Assembly: GCF_003002825.1 (NCBI RefSeq)
Contig: NZ_PVTE01000025.1
Location: 1 to 64,000 of the forward strand
Source: Spirosoma oryzae
Lineage (GTDB): Bacteria > Bacteroidota > Bacteroidia > Cytophagales > Spirosomataceae
Direction of reading: 5' to 3'
Length of the DNA: 64,000 nucleotides
This document shows, piece after piece, positions 57,301 to 64,000 of this stretch (position 1 is the stretch's first letter; every line of letters starts with the position of its first letter). The notes beneath the pieces are model-generated. The model had not been told where the DNA came from. It saw nothing but the letters and a program-made list of their open reading frames with translations, and made no database searches. Both the position numbers and the translations under genes were made by a program.

Positions 57301-58488
57301 AACCGGGAGTGGTTCAACTACATGAAGCTGATCGGTCAGTCCTACGCGCTGGTCGGCAGGGGCGGGGCCGAGGGTAACTACGGATGGCTGGGCGGCGGCG
57401 ACACTGCCTTCGACACCGGACAGGCGGAACTGCGCAGTATCGGCACGCCGGACGCTGCCGTACTGCTGTGGCGCTCACAGGGGCAGACCCATCCCGACAT
57501 TCACTTCGACGAGTGGAGTCGGCTGAAAGACAACGCCGGAGCCAGATCACAACTGACTGCCAAGCTGCGCTCGTTCCTGGAAGAGTACGGATTGTCGATC
57601 TCCCAGCGAGCCGACTCCGCCGTGGTGTACGCGCTGTTCAACGCAGCCAAAGCGCAGGTCGCTGCCGAGTCACCGGAGATGCCACCTCAGCAGCAGCTCG
57701 CCGAAGCCGCCACCCGCGCCAAGGAAGCCCTGTATTATTCCAACCAGACCTTCGATAAGACCGACAAGGCAGCGGTGCAGTTCACGCAAACACCGGTCGA
57801 GCAGTACCTGCTGCTCTATAAGGGGCAGGGAGTAAAAATATTCAATACGCTCGCCCGTCGTCAGATCGAAGTCACCCAGGCGAAGAGTCCCGCCGAAAAA
57901 GCCAAAGCAAAGAATCGGCTGTACGCGGCCCTGACGATCAATGCCCTGATGGCTCCACTGATTACTACGGCGGTCGACATGAGCGTGGCGGCCCTTCGGA
58001 ATCTGACGGCTCCTGGCGACGATAAAGACGAGGGGCTGTCGGAGGAAGAAAAGCAGCAGCAGGCGTTCGTCGACGGCGGGTTCGCCTACCTCTCGTCGGT
58101 ACTCTCACAGGTACTACCCGCCGAGCTGGGTGAGATGGCGTCGGGTGTCGCTTACATGGCATCCAATCCCGTGTCGCGCCGGGAGTATCTGGACTCCAAC
58201 CCACTGGGTAGCTACGCCGATCTGTACACGTCGCTGGCATCACTGGGGGTTGGGGCTACGATTCGCCGGTTCTCGACCGAAGAACGCTGGCAGAAAGAAA
58301 TGACCAAGTCGTTTCAGCAGGCACTGCGGGCGGGGGCGGTCTTCACCGGTATGCCGATGGAAGCGGTGCGGCAGATCAACAACGGCATCGGCCAGCTATG
58401 GTTACCAGAAGAGAGGCCCCGTCGTCAGGGACGGCAGCGCGACAACGACTACGCCATCGAGTATCTGACCGGACAGGCAGGTAACTAG
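51310..58488 (+). CDS. Giant polyvalent virion protein, 2392 aa, with HExxH metalloprotease motif
   Basis: Several parts can be seen. Helical N-terminal region with Ala/Gly-rich hydrophobic segments (about 200-460). SH3/KOW-like beta modules near 620-770 (FQPGDRVRGTDADTRDDVDG) and 1210-1340 (TTVKVLLSGGKATQGVIVGK; AAGQRVIVPGATTPRVVADI), separated by disordered acidic/Pro-rich stretches. A zinc-protease motif PIHEFAHAYMG (His1441, Glu1442, His1445) with LDEALVTAIG (Glu1491). A long helical C-terminus with ALYYSNQTFDKTDKAAVQFT and one membrane-like helix (LTINALMAPLITTAVDMSVA). Such polyvalent proteins are ejected with phage DNA in other systems. It may process host or virion proteins on entry. 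Confidence 0.6.
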   Translation: MMPSPTTQTVSSKPSPGGALPATPQQAQINAVGIRQLSQALQNAGMDGATALRRYNDAVRQGPQQTEIALGKLQQVADTIGYDADIRYGVYQAPKPVRPAPTPEQEAKSSTAIETGKAFWNGLVDAASGISRLPQAAVDTFVMADALRSPVPTLAMQIADNRPATKVVSGGLQAVGDFATAMLDHAKVDLDTSGKYDQGLIVSDGEGGYKLGSLEGAAHSIGSSAAFMASMLGPGLAGKVGTKLGIVGKALKAAQAEGNVERVAELTRQAIGTDKATRFLGGVVSQLQPLYQDALDATGNPQQAARFAGLVAPVVAAVDAFTGVESMLGKSELAAARKGMIREALGRMGTEVTEDAMIPAARSFIDKFVKDPLVTGAREMAIEGITETGQEAYTKLVENIFDATDKQSKFAEQTGDTTLRMLNSLAMGGAFGFAAGGAGRMAQNIGAHHPAAFAMLQDAYRQEGKVGLQSALDDLADGADRISREGGDGEGMKQQLGKMASVIQSFKNPYTVAPKTQFQYYDLNYNQLPDQQQQLDELRVRRDGLIGDQPTDIDEQGNPYAVDPVVAQRELALLMPQIEDQGRRVSYLEGVRDRLAQTGTYQDWGKGFDLIGKFQPGDRVRGTDADTRDDVDGTVAQVSPDGQTVTLDVTNPDGTTRSVDVRATEVRDGQIGPATTPVQDTAMGDIAVGDSIRDGFQNYQQDDRVYQPGERVVLASNPDASFPVTDVTPNEQGDPVLTIQGPQGELSGTMAELTDKANPNRLVGSYSPTQALAAEDGRKQAAERQKKIDSLNKKVPAAVRTALDAMTDSDLIARYNQATDASEKQYIELLAEQRFGTVNLKSVTATQASAAPDPLEADTPTVDPYNTTAEDISDEQWNQLAETDEIPDAVVNDMAVRLLDEVNFSERQQMVFEQMNDTELLRLQAALDSLTDKLATEPTTDNGNQDIPISENPDRTPDPIGSPGETAPVAVGPAAEGAPVGVSESLPVDPQPVRTGLEEQQSADVSGQSSPPEPAPAAEPVWRDPVRPNKRRAARPVEKKAAATTAPLTDTVYREFRQSPADYAFPAGVLEGIATRILDGSVTNRDMAVYQNRRTEIDNIKATLPATTAQGKAIDQAEATLDEDSDELGETIDRYEQERQRRAAEDSAPSDQQIDEQLRKLAAGDKKARRQAAVQAISEPIADGEEIDIDGDLSPEEITSEAATATPADEVSVGTIGTTVKVLLSGGKATQGVIVGKGKDGDVMVRRMNRQGTMEEDFPHPPSSLLSPSGKAISIDPSLPAYNPPTASGLDAKKLAAGQRVIVPGATTPRVVADIVSVNPDGSADVRVVLSGATRTVPASQMSEPTATELTQLKNKLAERADTERRQGIRRQVADQAATPVGEQALSELSKQLRKAFPRLRVVLLSGAAMQEQFGTNDRGRIQTGTVYLNTDGATADTPIHEFAHAYMGVIKRDMPSVYERGLSLVEGTEYEARVRQQYPELTSRETVLDEALVTAIGEKGAGMQQPSKLRNFLTWAKAMLTKIGSRLGIPVSLETTLDSFATARASELLSGYKLSDSAGEGIDASHKAGVPLPSVVDENWLVANGSNLDSAGGKELVESRQVIYDPVTDTYSKVEVDLTTETNDIRSSLGAIKKEGGWTNWLVDHANFLDPQNMGRVLFGESERGKQWKALIEGQLAMVAPMKVAGHEAFKTFYALLDGKTTYRGAASAESVERWDVTGSVAGQAANLKIPVDIAVDIAMQYRTIITTKGHFDPKHREKTRAGIAPTMQVQLPNPEDPKNPIIVDLDKQQLRALEDRVFNQDASTMALVQKWNDHTKAMYGPLARIRLLMTGQTLDNIADYYPITTASTEQSIMGRSIERFIDDAGYLKDRNSGAPARIRADGFLASVNRYQNAAEDYVQLSPLWQNLKGLAQRQQPLLNQLGYDRLQGAINKLADSYAAPNAGSMKVDSWFSYDLRKLLKLATLSRFAFNVAIPLKQTTGFLSAYGSGAIKQEYLNREWFNYMKLIGQSYALVGRGGAEGNYGWLGGGDTAFDTGQAELRSIGTPDAAVLLWRSQGQTHPDIHFDEWSRLKDNAGARSQLTAKLRSFLEEYGLSISQRADSAVVYALFNAAKAQVAAESPEMPPQQQLAEAATRAKEALYYSNQTFDKTDKAAVQFTQTPVEQYLLLYKGQGVKIFNTLARRQIEVTQAKSPAEKAKAKNRLYAALTINALMAPLITTAVDMSVAALRNLTAPGDDKDEGLSEEEKQQQAFVDGGFAYLSSVLSQVLPAELGEMASGVAYMASNPVSRREYLDSNPLGSYADLYTSLASLGVGATIRRFSTEERWQKEMTKSFQQALRAGAVFTGMPMEAVRQINNGIGQLWLPEERPRRQGRQRDNDYAIEYLTGQAGN

Positions 58489-58491
58489 ACA

Positions 58492-58525
58492 AGGAAGGGT
58501 GCTTTTTAAAAAAAGCACCCTTCCT
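58492..58525. terminator. Strong bidirectional terminator after the giant gene
   Basis: AGGAAGGGTGCTTTTT pairs with the A-run and GCACCCTTCCT; the T run and A run make it effective in both directions. It lies four bases after the stop codon. Confidence 0.85.
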
Positions 58526-58556
58526 GTTTGGGGGCTACTATCACCCCACACTCGCC

Positions 58557-58976
58557 ATGCCAACCTCTATCGACCCGTTAACGACACTCGGTCGCTACCT
58601 TTTATTCATTGCCACGATTTTCTTATTCATGTTCGCAATAGACATAATTGTCCTTGTGCTCATGTGGTACATTTACAACCTCGGATTTCTGGCGGCCATA
58701 ATATCTCTGTTAGTTGGGAGTGGCATCGTGTTAGTTGGACTGGGTGCGGCATTTCTATTGGGCATTGATTGGATACTTAGCCTGTGTCCATCTATCAGAG
58801 TAACGAAAATTTTGGTTCCAATTTTTTCAGTCATAAACCTGCTATTGATACTATTCCTCTTAATCAACACAAGCGTCAGGTTAAAGTCCTTTAGTTTTTA
58901 TCCAATCCTTTGCGCCATCGCCTATTCGTTACTAACCTATGGGTACATGAAGGCTGCGCGAGAAAAAAATCAGTAA
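58557..58976 (+). CDS. 139-aa multi-pass membrane protein
   Basis: Four membrane segments (YLLFIATIFLFMFAIDIIVL; AAIISLLVGSGIVLVGLGAA; VPIFSVINLLLILFLLI; FYPILCAIAYSLLTYGYM). It follows the terminator, so may be expressed separately. Its 3' end overlaps the convergent minus-strand gene by about 85 bp. Function unknown; the AT-richer composition differs from the late genes. Confidence 0.6.
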   Translation: MPTSIDPLTTLGRYLLFIATIFLFMFAIDIIVLVLMWYIYNLGFLAAIISLLVGSGIVLVGLGAAFLLGIDWILSLCPSIRVTKILVPIFSVINLLLILFLLINTSVRLKSFSFYPILCAIAYSLLTYGYMKAAREKNQ

Positions 58977-59166
58977 AAAAGTCGGTGTCATTGGTTTGAG
59001 TGGCAACGTCAGACCAGTTTAAAAAGAATGCCACAAATGATTCATAAGGGCAAAATCCGCTACCGTCCTCTCGGCAAATAGACCAATTACGTAGGGACAG
59101 AATGTATCGTTCGCCGTATCGATAACCAAGCGAATCTTGTCCAATAAATGTCGCCTGTATTTTCAC
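58891..59166 (-). CDS. 91-aa minus-strand phage protein
   Basis: MKIQATFIGQDSLGYRYGER then DGSGFCPYESFVAFFLNWSD is a pattern I recognise from small phage proteins in this phylum. The typical protein would end soon after the NWSD segment, so the last ~35 residues, which overlap the convergent gene, may be an extension. Function unknown. Confidence 0.55.
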   Translation of the reverse strand: MKIQATFIGQDSLGYRYGERYILSLRNWSICREDGSGFCPYESFVAFFLNWSDVATQTNDTDFFTDFFLAQPSCTHRLVTNRRWRKGLDKN

Positions 59167-59351
59167 TTTGAAAGGCGCTCGTTTATTTCGTTGATTACGT
59201 ATTGCCAGATCGCATCATTGCTGCGCTTTTTATGGCTCTTCGCCACTAACATTGCGATTCGCAGACGCTGCTTCCTATCATTGGTAATTTCGAGACAAAT
59301 TACATCACTGTAGATTTCGTCTACGATTTCCTTTGCTCTTGCTACAGTCAT
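59163..59351 (-). CDS. 62-aa minus-strand phage protein
   Basis: MTVARAKEIVDEIYSDVICL ... IWQYVINEINERLSK, helical. It overlaps the next gene's start by four bases, so the two form a small minus-strand cargo operon inside the late region. Confidence 0.55.
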   Translation of the reverse strand: MTVARAKEIVDEIYSDVICLEITNDRKQRLRIAMLVAKSHKKRSNDAIWQYVINEINERLSK

Positions 59352-59433
59352 GGCGCTATTTAATTTTAGTGGAAGATAGTTTCTGTTCGTTGTAAATATA
59401 GCTAATCAATTTTATTATTCGCACCGGGGGGGT

Positions 59434-59468
59434 GGTGACGTTCACGGAGCCAGTCCCTTCTACTTTCG
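59434..59468 (+). promoter_or_regulatory. Late promoter 2 (GGTGAC-N21-TACTTTCG)
   Basis: Same two elements and the same 21-bp spacing as at 41014-41048, though the spacer and flanks differ. It is preceded by a TAATCAATTTT copy at 59403, as the first is by one at 40966. A CCGCCC/GGGCGG hairpin lies in the 5' UTR before the ATG at 59512. It restarts late transcription after the minus-strand cargo pair. Confidence 0.65.
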
Positions 59469-59511
59469 GTAGCTGTAGCTGCCGCCCCTGCTGGGCGGTC
59501 AGCCAGCCCCG

Positions 59512-60357
59512 ATGCTCCAGCCAACGCTCTGTTTACAGCCGACATCTGACGCCACCCCCGCCCTGCGGATAACCGACACGACGCCGAACTACGACGCGCT
59601 CCGGTTTCGCTCCGGCTTTGGCGGGGCAAACCCGGCCCGTGATGCGGTGCGAGTAGCGATCAGCATCCTTTCCGCTCTTGACAATCAGCCCCGACTCGCC
59701 GAGACGACACTGCCGGGCGACATCTTCACGGGCGACAAAAGCTACGATCTGGCCTACCAGTTCGCCGATGGTTCGTATCAGCTCGTCGTCAGCGCCTATG
59801 GTACGTCAGGCATTCCGGTGATGCTCTATGACTACGTGATTTCCGCGATTGCCTATCCCGAAGGGGGGCGGCTGGAGGTCATGCGCGATCAGGTGTGGGT
59901 CGACGTAACGAATGTGTCGCTCATTCAGAACGGAGCGATCCGCTGGTCAGCCCCTTCATCGGCGAGTAGCTGGACGCTCTGGCGACTGCTGAACGCCGAT
60001 GGGTCGACTGCTACCAGCGGGGTGATCGTACCGGTTAACCCAGTACCCTCGCCTGTACTGACTACCTCGTCGGGTGACGAACGACTCATTAGTCGGATGG
60101 TCTACCCGCTGCTTCTCGACGGACGCCTGCGCTATAAAATCGCCACGGCAGCTACGGGACTCTCCCGCGAATACACCCAGCCCGACTCGACGCACAATCA
60201 GGCGCGGCAGGCATCGTGGGCCAGACTCTACTACGCCTGGCAGGCGCTCGTGCTACGTGCGGACTGCGAAAGCCCCCAGGTAATCGAAGCCACGCTGGCC
60301 CGCCTGCATCGTCAGGCCGACCGGCTCTTATCGACTGTGCCATGTCCACTGAACTGA
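59512..60357 (+). CDS. 281-aa late virion-type protein
   Basis: MLQPTLCLQPTSDATPALRI; a beta-rich first 190 residues (YDLAYQFADGSYQLVVSAYG, GRLEVMRDQVWVDVTNVSLI) and a helical end (SWARLYYAWQALVLRADCES). The fold text suggests a base-plate or appendage adaptor; no family recognised. Confidence 0.5.
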   Translation: MLQPTLCLQPTSDATPALRITDTTPNYDALRFRSGFGGANPARDAVRVAISILSALDNQPRLAETTLPGDIFTGDKSYDLAYQFADGSYQLVVSAYGTSGIPVMLYDYVISAIAYPEGGRLEVMRDQVWVDVTNVSLIQNGAIRWSAPSSASSWTLWRLLNADGSTATSGVIVPVNPVPSPVLTTSSGDERLISRMVYPLLLDGRLRYKIATAATGLSREYTQPDSTHNQARQASWARLYYAWQALVLRADCESPQVIEATLARLHRQADRLLSTVPCPLN

Positions 60358-60491
60358 TCGACGTACTACTGGCTGACTCGCCGCGCGATTATCAGCGTGA
60401 CATACTGGTGATGCTCAAACTGGCCTGGCCGCTACTCAATGACTCCATGCGCCTACAGGTGCAACTCAACCTAACCGGACAGCGCCGATGA
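60342..60491 (+). CDS. 49-aa late protein
   Basis: MSTELIDVLLADSPRDYQRD, helical. It overlaps the previous gene by 16 bases and the next by four, the typical tight packing of this block. Function unknown. Confidence 0.5.
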   Translation: MSTELIDVLLADSPRDYQRDILVMLKLAWPLLNDSMRLQVQLNLTGQRR

Positions 60492-62017
60492 AATGCAACT
60501 GCAACTCGATCTACTGCGGCACGGACTGTCCATTCGGTGACGGCTGCCGGTCGCTACCTGCGCCGATGCGCCCCGTGGGTTTCAACCTTACGCCCGCTGC
60601 GCCAATCAGTCACGTATTCTCGGCGGTCGGTAAGCCCGACGATCCGGGCACAATTGATCTGCTGCTGCGCATCATCCGTACCCTGGGTGGTGGTACGCCC
60701 GTCACCCAGCCAACGCCCGTCGATCCCAGCATCCCGCCCGGTACGGGCAGCGGCTCGGGGTCTGGCACGGGAACAGGGTCAGGATCGGGCAGCGGTAGTG
60801 GGTCCGGCACCGGAACGGGTTCTGGTACGGGCGGACAGGGCGATCAGGGCACTACACCGGTAGTTCGCTACACGCCATCGACGGTAGCCCGTCAACCCGG
60901 CAGCTCCATCATCCTGCTGAATACCAACTACGGTAGTGCCAGTGACAACCTGACCTATTCGCTGCGCTTGCAGGCGGGCACGGACGGACTGGCTGGGGCC
61001 GTCGTCGCTTCCTTTGTCGAGACAGGTGGACCAAAATCCTTCGCCGTCGTACTGCCCGATACGTCGCTCACCTACGCGCTGAGTGTACAGCGCACCGGCC
61101 TGTCGATCACCCGCGTCAACGAACTGGGCCTGACTGTAACCGGCACGGGTACGGGTAGTGGATCAGGGTCTGGTACAGGGTCAGGATCGGGCAGCGGGTC
61201 CGGCACAGGTACGGGAACGGGCACGGGTACCGGATCGGGCAGCGCAGCGGGTCCAGCTAATCTGGTAACGCGCTTCTACGCAGCCACGAACCCCGATAAC
61301 TCCTTCTCGTTTTACGCCGAAGGGTCGGGTGTCATCTACGTACAGGTCTACGGCATCAACGGCTCGCCGACACCCAACCCGTCCAAGCGGGCGATGGTAA
61401 AAGACAGCCGTGGTTACGATCGTCCCGGTCTGTTCTACGGCTACATGCCCTACGGTGGCTACTTCCCGGCAGGGGAGATGCCCAGTGGCGTCTACCAGGT
61501 GCAGGTCATCGACGAGACGGGCGGCATCGACCTATACACGATCACCATCACCTCGCAGGGTGTATTCACCCAGTTGAAGGGAACGCCAACCCCACCTCCA
61601 CCACCGACCGGGTCGGGCAGCGGTTCGGGATCGGGTAGTGGATCGGGCAGCGGTAGTGGATCGGGAACAGGTAGCGGTAGTGGTGACGGTTCGCAACCAA
61701 CGATTGTCTTCCAAGGGATCGTCACCGTCGACGAGTCGCAGCGCCCCGACCTGATGAACCTGCAAGCGACACCTTTCCAGAAGGCGGACGGTAGCTGGTG
61801 GTTCAGAGTGAAGGACATTGCCACCGGCAACTTCCAGAAATCTTACCGGAACATGGGTAGACACTATGTCAACCAGGCCCAGCTCGAAGCGGGTGAGTGG
61901 CCCTTCGGATTTCCGTTCGCCCCCACCTGCACGGAGATGTCGGCTCCATATACTGACGACAAGCTGGTGGGCATGGACAGTAAGGCCCACTGCGTACAAA
62001 AGATTTTCACGCGCTAA
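60488..62017 (+). CDS. Appendage/fibre-type protein with Gly-Ser-Thr linkers, 509 aa
   Basis: N-terminal Cys-rich segment (MKCNCNSIYCGTDCPFGDGC). Three low-complexity GSGT/GSGS linkers (about 82-118, 218-255, 375-400) separate beta-sandwich-like domains of about 100 residues (SIILLNTNYGSASDNLTYSL; NLVTRFYAATNPDNSFSFYA; a final lectin-like domain near 405-509). Beads on flexible strings suit a receptor-binding appendage. The linker DNA is itself a repeat (ggatcgggcagcggtagtgg-like) prone to slippage. The stop TAA forms a TAATCAATA leader for the next gene. Confidence 0.55.
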   Translation: MKCNCNSIYCGTDCPFGDGCRSLPAPMRPVGFNLTPAAPISHVFSAVGKPDDPGTIDLLLRIIRTLGGGTPVTQPTPVDPSIPPGTGSGSGSGTGTGSGSGSGSGSGTGTGSGTGGQGDQGTTPVVRYTPSTVARQPGSSIILLNTNYGSASDNLTYSLRLQAGTDGLAGAVVASFVETGGPKSFAVVLPDTSLTYALSVQRTGLSITRVNELGLTVTGTGTGSGSGSGTGSGSGSGSGTGTGTGTGTGSGSAAGPANLVTRFYAATNPDNSFSFYAEGSGVIYVQVYGINGSPTPNPSKRAMVKDSRGYDRPGLFYGYMPYGGYFPAGEMPSGVYQVQVIDETGGIDLYTITITSQGVFTQLKGTPTPPPPPTGSGSGSGSGSGSGSGSGSGTGSGSGDGSQPTIVFQGIVTVDESQRPDLMNLQATPFQKADGSWWFRVKDIATGNFQKSYRNMGRHYVNQAQLEAGEWPFGFPFAPTCTEMSAPYTDDKLVGMDSKAHCVQKIFTR

Positions 62018-62032
62018 TCAATAGTCTATAGC

Positions 62033-63484
62033 ATGGCAACGCCAACCATCAATCGGATACTGCCACCCCGCGTGCCGGGAAATATGGGCTATCACGAAAC
62101 AGCGCCCGACGTAACGGACGGTTCGCTGAACCTGAACTTCAAGAACGGGGAGCGGCTGATCGTCTCGCCCACGCGGGCCACGCCGAGCAGCAACTACACC
62201 GACAAGGGGGTAGCTATCAGTCTGAATATTGGCCAGCCGACGCCTCCCGAACTCAACGCGGGCAGGCGGTCGATGTTCGCCAATTTTGCCGCCATCCGCG
62301 ACATCAACCCAGGCAAACACCTCTACGAGTTCACCAAAGAAGAATGCTATCAGGTTGCCCAAAATCTCTGGGCGACAAAGGGTCCGTTCAGCTTTGTCTG
62401 CGGAGAGGCAGGCGAGAACGAGAGTCAGTGGAAATTCCAGTATGACTACGCCCCCCAGCAATACCGGTGGGTGTACGAAGGGCTGGCAGTGCTGGCATCG
62501 CAGCAGCCGGGAATGGTCAACGGCGGACTGAACTACGCATCGGTGACAACCATCTGGCCGGGCAAGAGTAACGGCAACGGCGTTGTGGCTGACTACAATA
62601 CGATTGTCGATGGGCTATCGTCGCCCGACAAAGCCCGCAACCTGATGGCTGCCTTCGAGTGGTACTTCAACCGGTACTACACGGGCAAACTCTACGAGAC
62701 AGGGACGGTGCCGCTGACGAACGCCTACATCACCCAGAACGATACGTGGCTCCAGTACTGGATGTTGCGCCTACAGATGGAGCTGATTTCGGTGGCTAAC
62801 GTAGGGGCGTTCCCCGATCCGCGCACGATGACGGTCTTTACCTGGCTGCGCTCGCAGGCGGGCCTGGACCCCTACACCGAAGCCTACCAGATGAATATAG
62901 GCGGACTACCCGCGATCGGTCGGGACTTCGTTACAGCTGACCCTAACATTCAGATGGTGCAGGTTAGGCGCGGTCTGCGACAGGGTAAGTATGTTTACTG
63001 CTGGGAGAACCCGTACCTGTTCGGTACGGATACCAACTACATCGGCGAGCCGAGCGACCGGATACAGTACCTGGCCTCGACGGGCGGCCGGAATATCATC
63101 TCGATCTACAACGCTGCCCCCTACAGTCCGACCCGCGCTCCCTACCCGCACCCGCAGATTCCCTACGGCTACAATGACATCGCCCTGATCTCGGGCAAGA
63201 TGCACTGTCTGCAAACGGACTTCCTCAATAAGCGGCCCCAAGCCGTGCAGTGGAATGTCGACGGGGTGGCGGGGCCAGCCCCGAACCTGGGTTATATCCC
63301 GGCCTGTATCGACGGACACCTGCCGCACGTCGAAGCGGCAGTAGATGGCAACCGGGCGATCGTCGACATCTACCAGCCGGAAGGCAATGGTGGGCACGTC
63401 ACCGTCCAGCTCGGCGGTAGCTTCGGTAACGTGACGCTGGACTACTGGCCCGGCGTCGACAATCAATTCCACCTGCAAATCTAA
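62033..63484 (+). CDS. 483-aa late virion-type protein
   Basis: MATPTINRILPPRVPGNMGY; central helical region rich in aromatic residues (FAAIRDINPGKHLYEFTKEE, YEGLAVLASQQPGMVNGG, LMAAFEWYFNRYYTGKLYE) and a beta-rich end (NRAIVDIYQPEGNGGHVTVQ). No signal peptide. Probably a receptor-binding or capsid-decoration protein by place and composition, but not recognised. Confidence 0.5.
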   Translation: MATPTINRILPPRVPGNMGYHETAPDVTDGSLNLNFKNGERLIVSPTRATPSSNYTDKGVAISLNIGQPTPPELNAGRRSMFANFAAIRDINPGKHLYEFTKEECYQVAQNLWATKGPFSFVCGEAGENESQWKFQYDYAPQQYRWVYEGLAVLASQQPGMVNGGLNYASVTTIWPGKSNGNGVVADYNTIVDGLSSPDKARNLMAAFEWYFNRYYTGKLYETGTVPLTNAYITQNDTWLQYWMLRLQMELISVANVGAFPDPRTMTVFTWLRSQAGLDPYTEAYQMNIGGLPAIGRDFVTADPNIQMVQVRRGLRQGKYVYCWENPYLFGTDTNYIGEPSDRIQYLASTGGRNIISIYNAAPYSPTRAPYPHPQIPYGYNDIALISGKMHCLQTDFLNKRPQAVQWNVDGVAGPAPNLGYIPACIDGHLPHVEAAVDGNRAIVDIYQPEGNGGHVTVQLGGSFGNVTLDYWPGVDNQFHLQI

Positions 63485-63489
63485 GTCCC

Positions 63490-63933
63490 ATGTGCTGCAA
63501 CGGACAACGCGCTTATCCCAGCGAAAATACCAATAACCTGATGCTGGTCATCGACAACCTGATTGCCCAGAGCAAGCAGCCCGGCAGTGGTGGTAGTGGC
63601 CTGATAACGATCACCCAGACGCTTGGTCCTGGCACCACGGCACTGGCGGCGGCTACCGTACCGGGTAAATGGAAAGCCTACCTGAACCTAGCGGGCACAA
63701 GTTTGCAGGCTTCGTTTTCGCTAACGATCACCCGGCCAGCCGGTGGGGGCAAGGCGGAACTGTCGCTCGACGAGTCGTCTATTTTCAGTAACACCAGTAA
63801 CTACCAGGTCACCTTCGACAGCGACTCTTCGGGGCGGCTGTTGATTAGCTGCCCCACCTTTCCGGCAGCGGGCCTACCCGGTGCCGTAACCGCCAAGCTG
63901 GCAACCGAATCGCTACTGACACTAACTGCCTAG
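63490..63933 (+). CDS. 147-aa late protein, beta-rich
   Basis: MCCNGQRAYPSENTNNLMLV, then a beta-sandwich-like part (KWKAYLNLAGTSLQASFSLT). Cys-Cys near the N-terminus recalls the Cys-rich start of the 509-aa protein. Function unknown. Confidence 0.5.
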   Translation: MCCNGQRAYPSENTNNLMLVIDNLIAQSKQPGSGGSGLITITQTLGPGTTALAAATVPGKWKAYLNLAGTSLQASFSLTITRPAGGGKAELSLDESSIFSNTSNYQVTFDSDSSGRLLISCPTFPAAGLPGAVTAKLATESLLTLTA

Positions 63934-63935
63934 CC

Positions 63936-64000
63936 ATGATCGCCTTTCTTTCCGGCGCGGCCAGCGCCATTTTCAACGTAGTGAAACTACTCTTTTCGAG
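63936..64000 (+). CDS. Start of a further late gene, cut by the window edge
   Basis: ATG follows the previous stop by two bases and reads MIAFLSGAASAIFNVVKLLF, a hydrophobic N-terminus that could be a membrane or lysis protein. Too short to identify. Confidence 0.45.
   Translation, partial: MIAFLSGAASAIFNVVKLLFS

Overview
The left third of the window (1 to about 22.4 kb) looks like chromosome of a Bacteroidota bacterium, most likely Cytophagales of the Spirosoma/Fibrella kind. It carries very long secreted Ig/CARDB-repeat proteins, type IX secretion C-terminal signals of both type A and gliding-type (type B), a BlaI/BlaR1-type sensor operon whose M56 proteins carry TonB-like tails, a LytTR response regulator, and promoters of the Bacteroidota form TTG-N19/20-TAnnTTTG. 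The base composition is moderately GC-rich.

From about 22.49 kb to the right edge the content becomes that of a tailed phage, most simply a prophage whose right part lies outside the window. I see no integrase, terminase, portal or major capsid gene here. The prophage has three blocks. (1) A leftward early block, 31.6 to 22.5 kb, holds about 25 mostly tiny genes, two paralogous WRxxGxIP regulators, a C5-methyltransferase-like protein and a GIY-YIG homing endonuclease. (2) A rightward early/middle block, 32.9 to 40.8 kb, holds two RepL-like winged-helix proteins, a 2OG-Fe(II)-oxygenase-like protein, a RyR-domain protein, a DUF1643 protein, a DUF4494 protein and an Acb2/Tad1-like cyclic-nucleotide sponge. 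(3) A rightward late block, 41.0 to 64.0 kb, encodes connector and nozzle-like proteins, two large proteins with HExxH motifs (938 and 2392 aa), and appendage proteins with Gly-Ser-Thr linkers. Small minus-strand cargo genes interrupt the rightward blocks at 35.7-36.1 kb and 58.9-59.4 kb.

The switch between the early blocks can be read directly. A rightward promoter at 32865-32894 is surrounded by three copies of an operator related to TACACTCATGGTGAGTGTA, one of them on the expected transcription start. A leftward promoter at 32184-32213 opens onto a roughly 580-nt structured, gene-free leader. Two late promoters share the unusual form GGTGAC-N21-TACTTTCG (41014-41048 and 59434-59468), and each heads a late gene block.

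The most striking content is RNA. Three consecutive intergenic gaps of the leftward operon (30890-30964, 30419-30491, 29997-30053) each encode a type II hammerhead ribozyme on the transcribed strand. Each has GAAA-C...GUC, an 8-bp stem I with a 7-nt loop, and CUGANGA, and stems I and III covary among the copies. Each lies just after a stop codon and just before a recurring start-codon leader, AAACCACTATCGCAATG. Other gaps of the same operon hold different structured elements (26992-27057, 29545-29592, 31649-31698). A second recurrent sequence, TAATCAATT, often containing the upstream stop codon, sits just before phage start codons on both strands and always in the direction of transcription. 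Together these suggest a phage that processes its polycistronic early mRNA with ribozymes and starts translation from standardised leaders.
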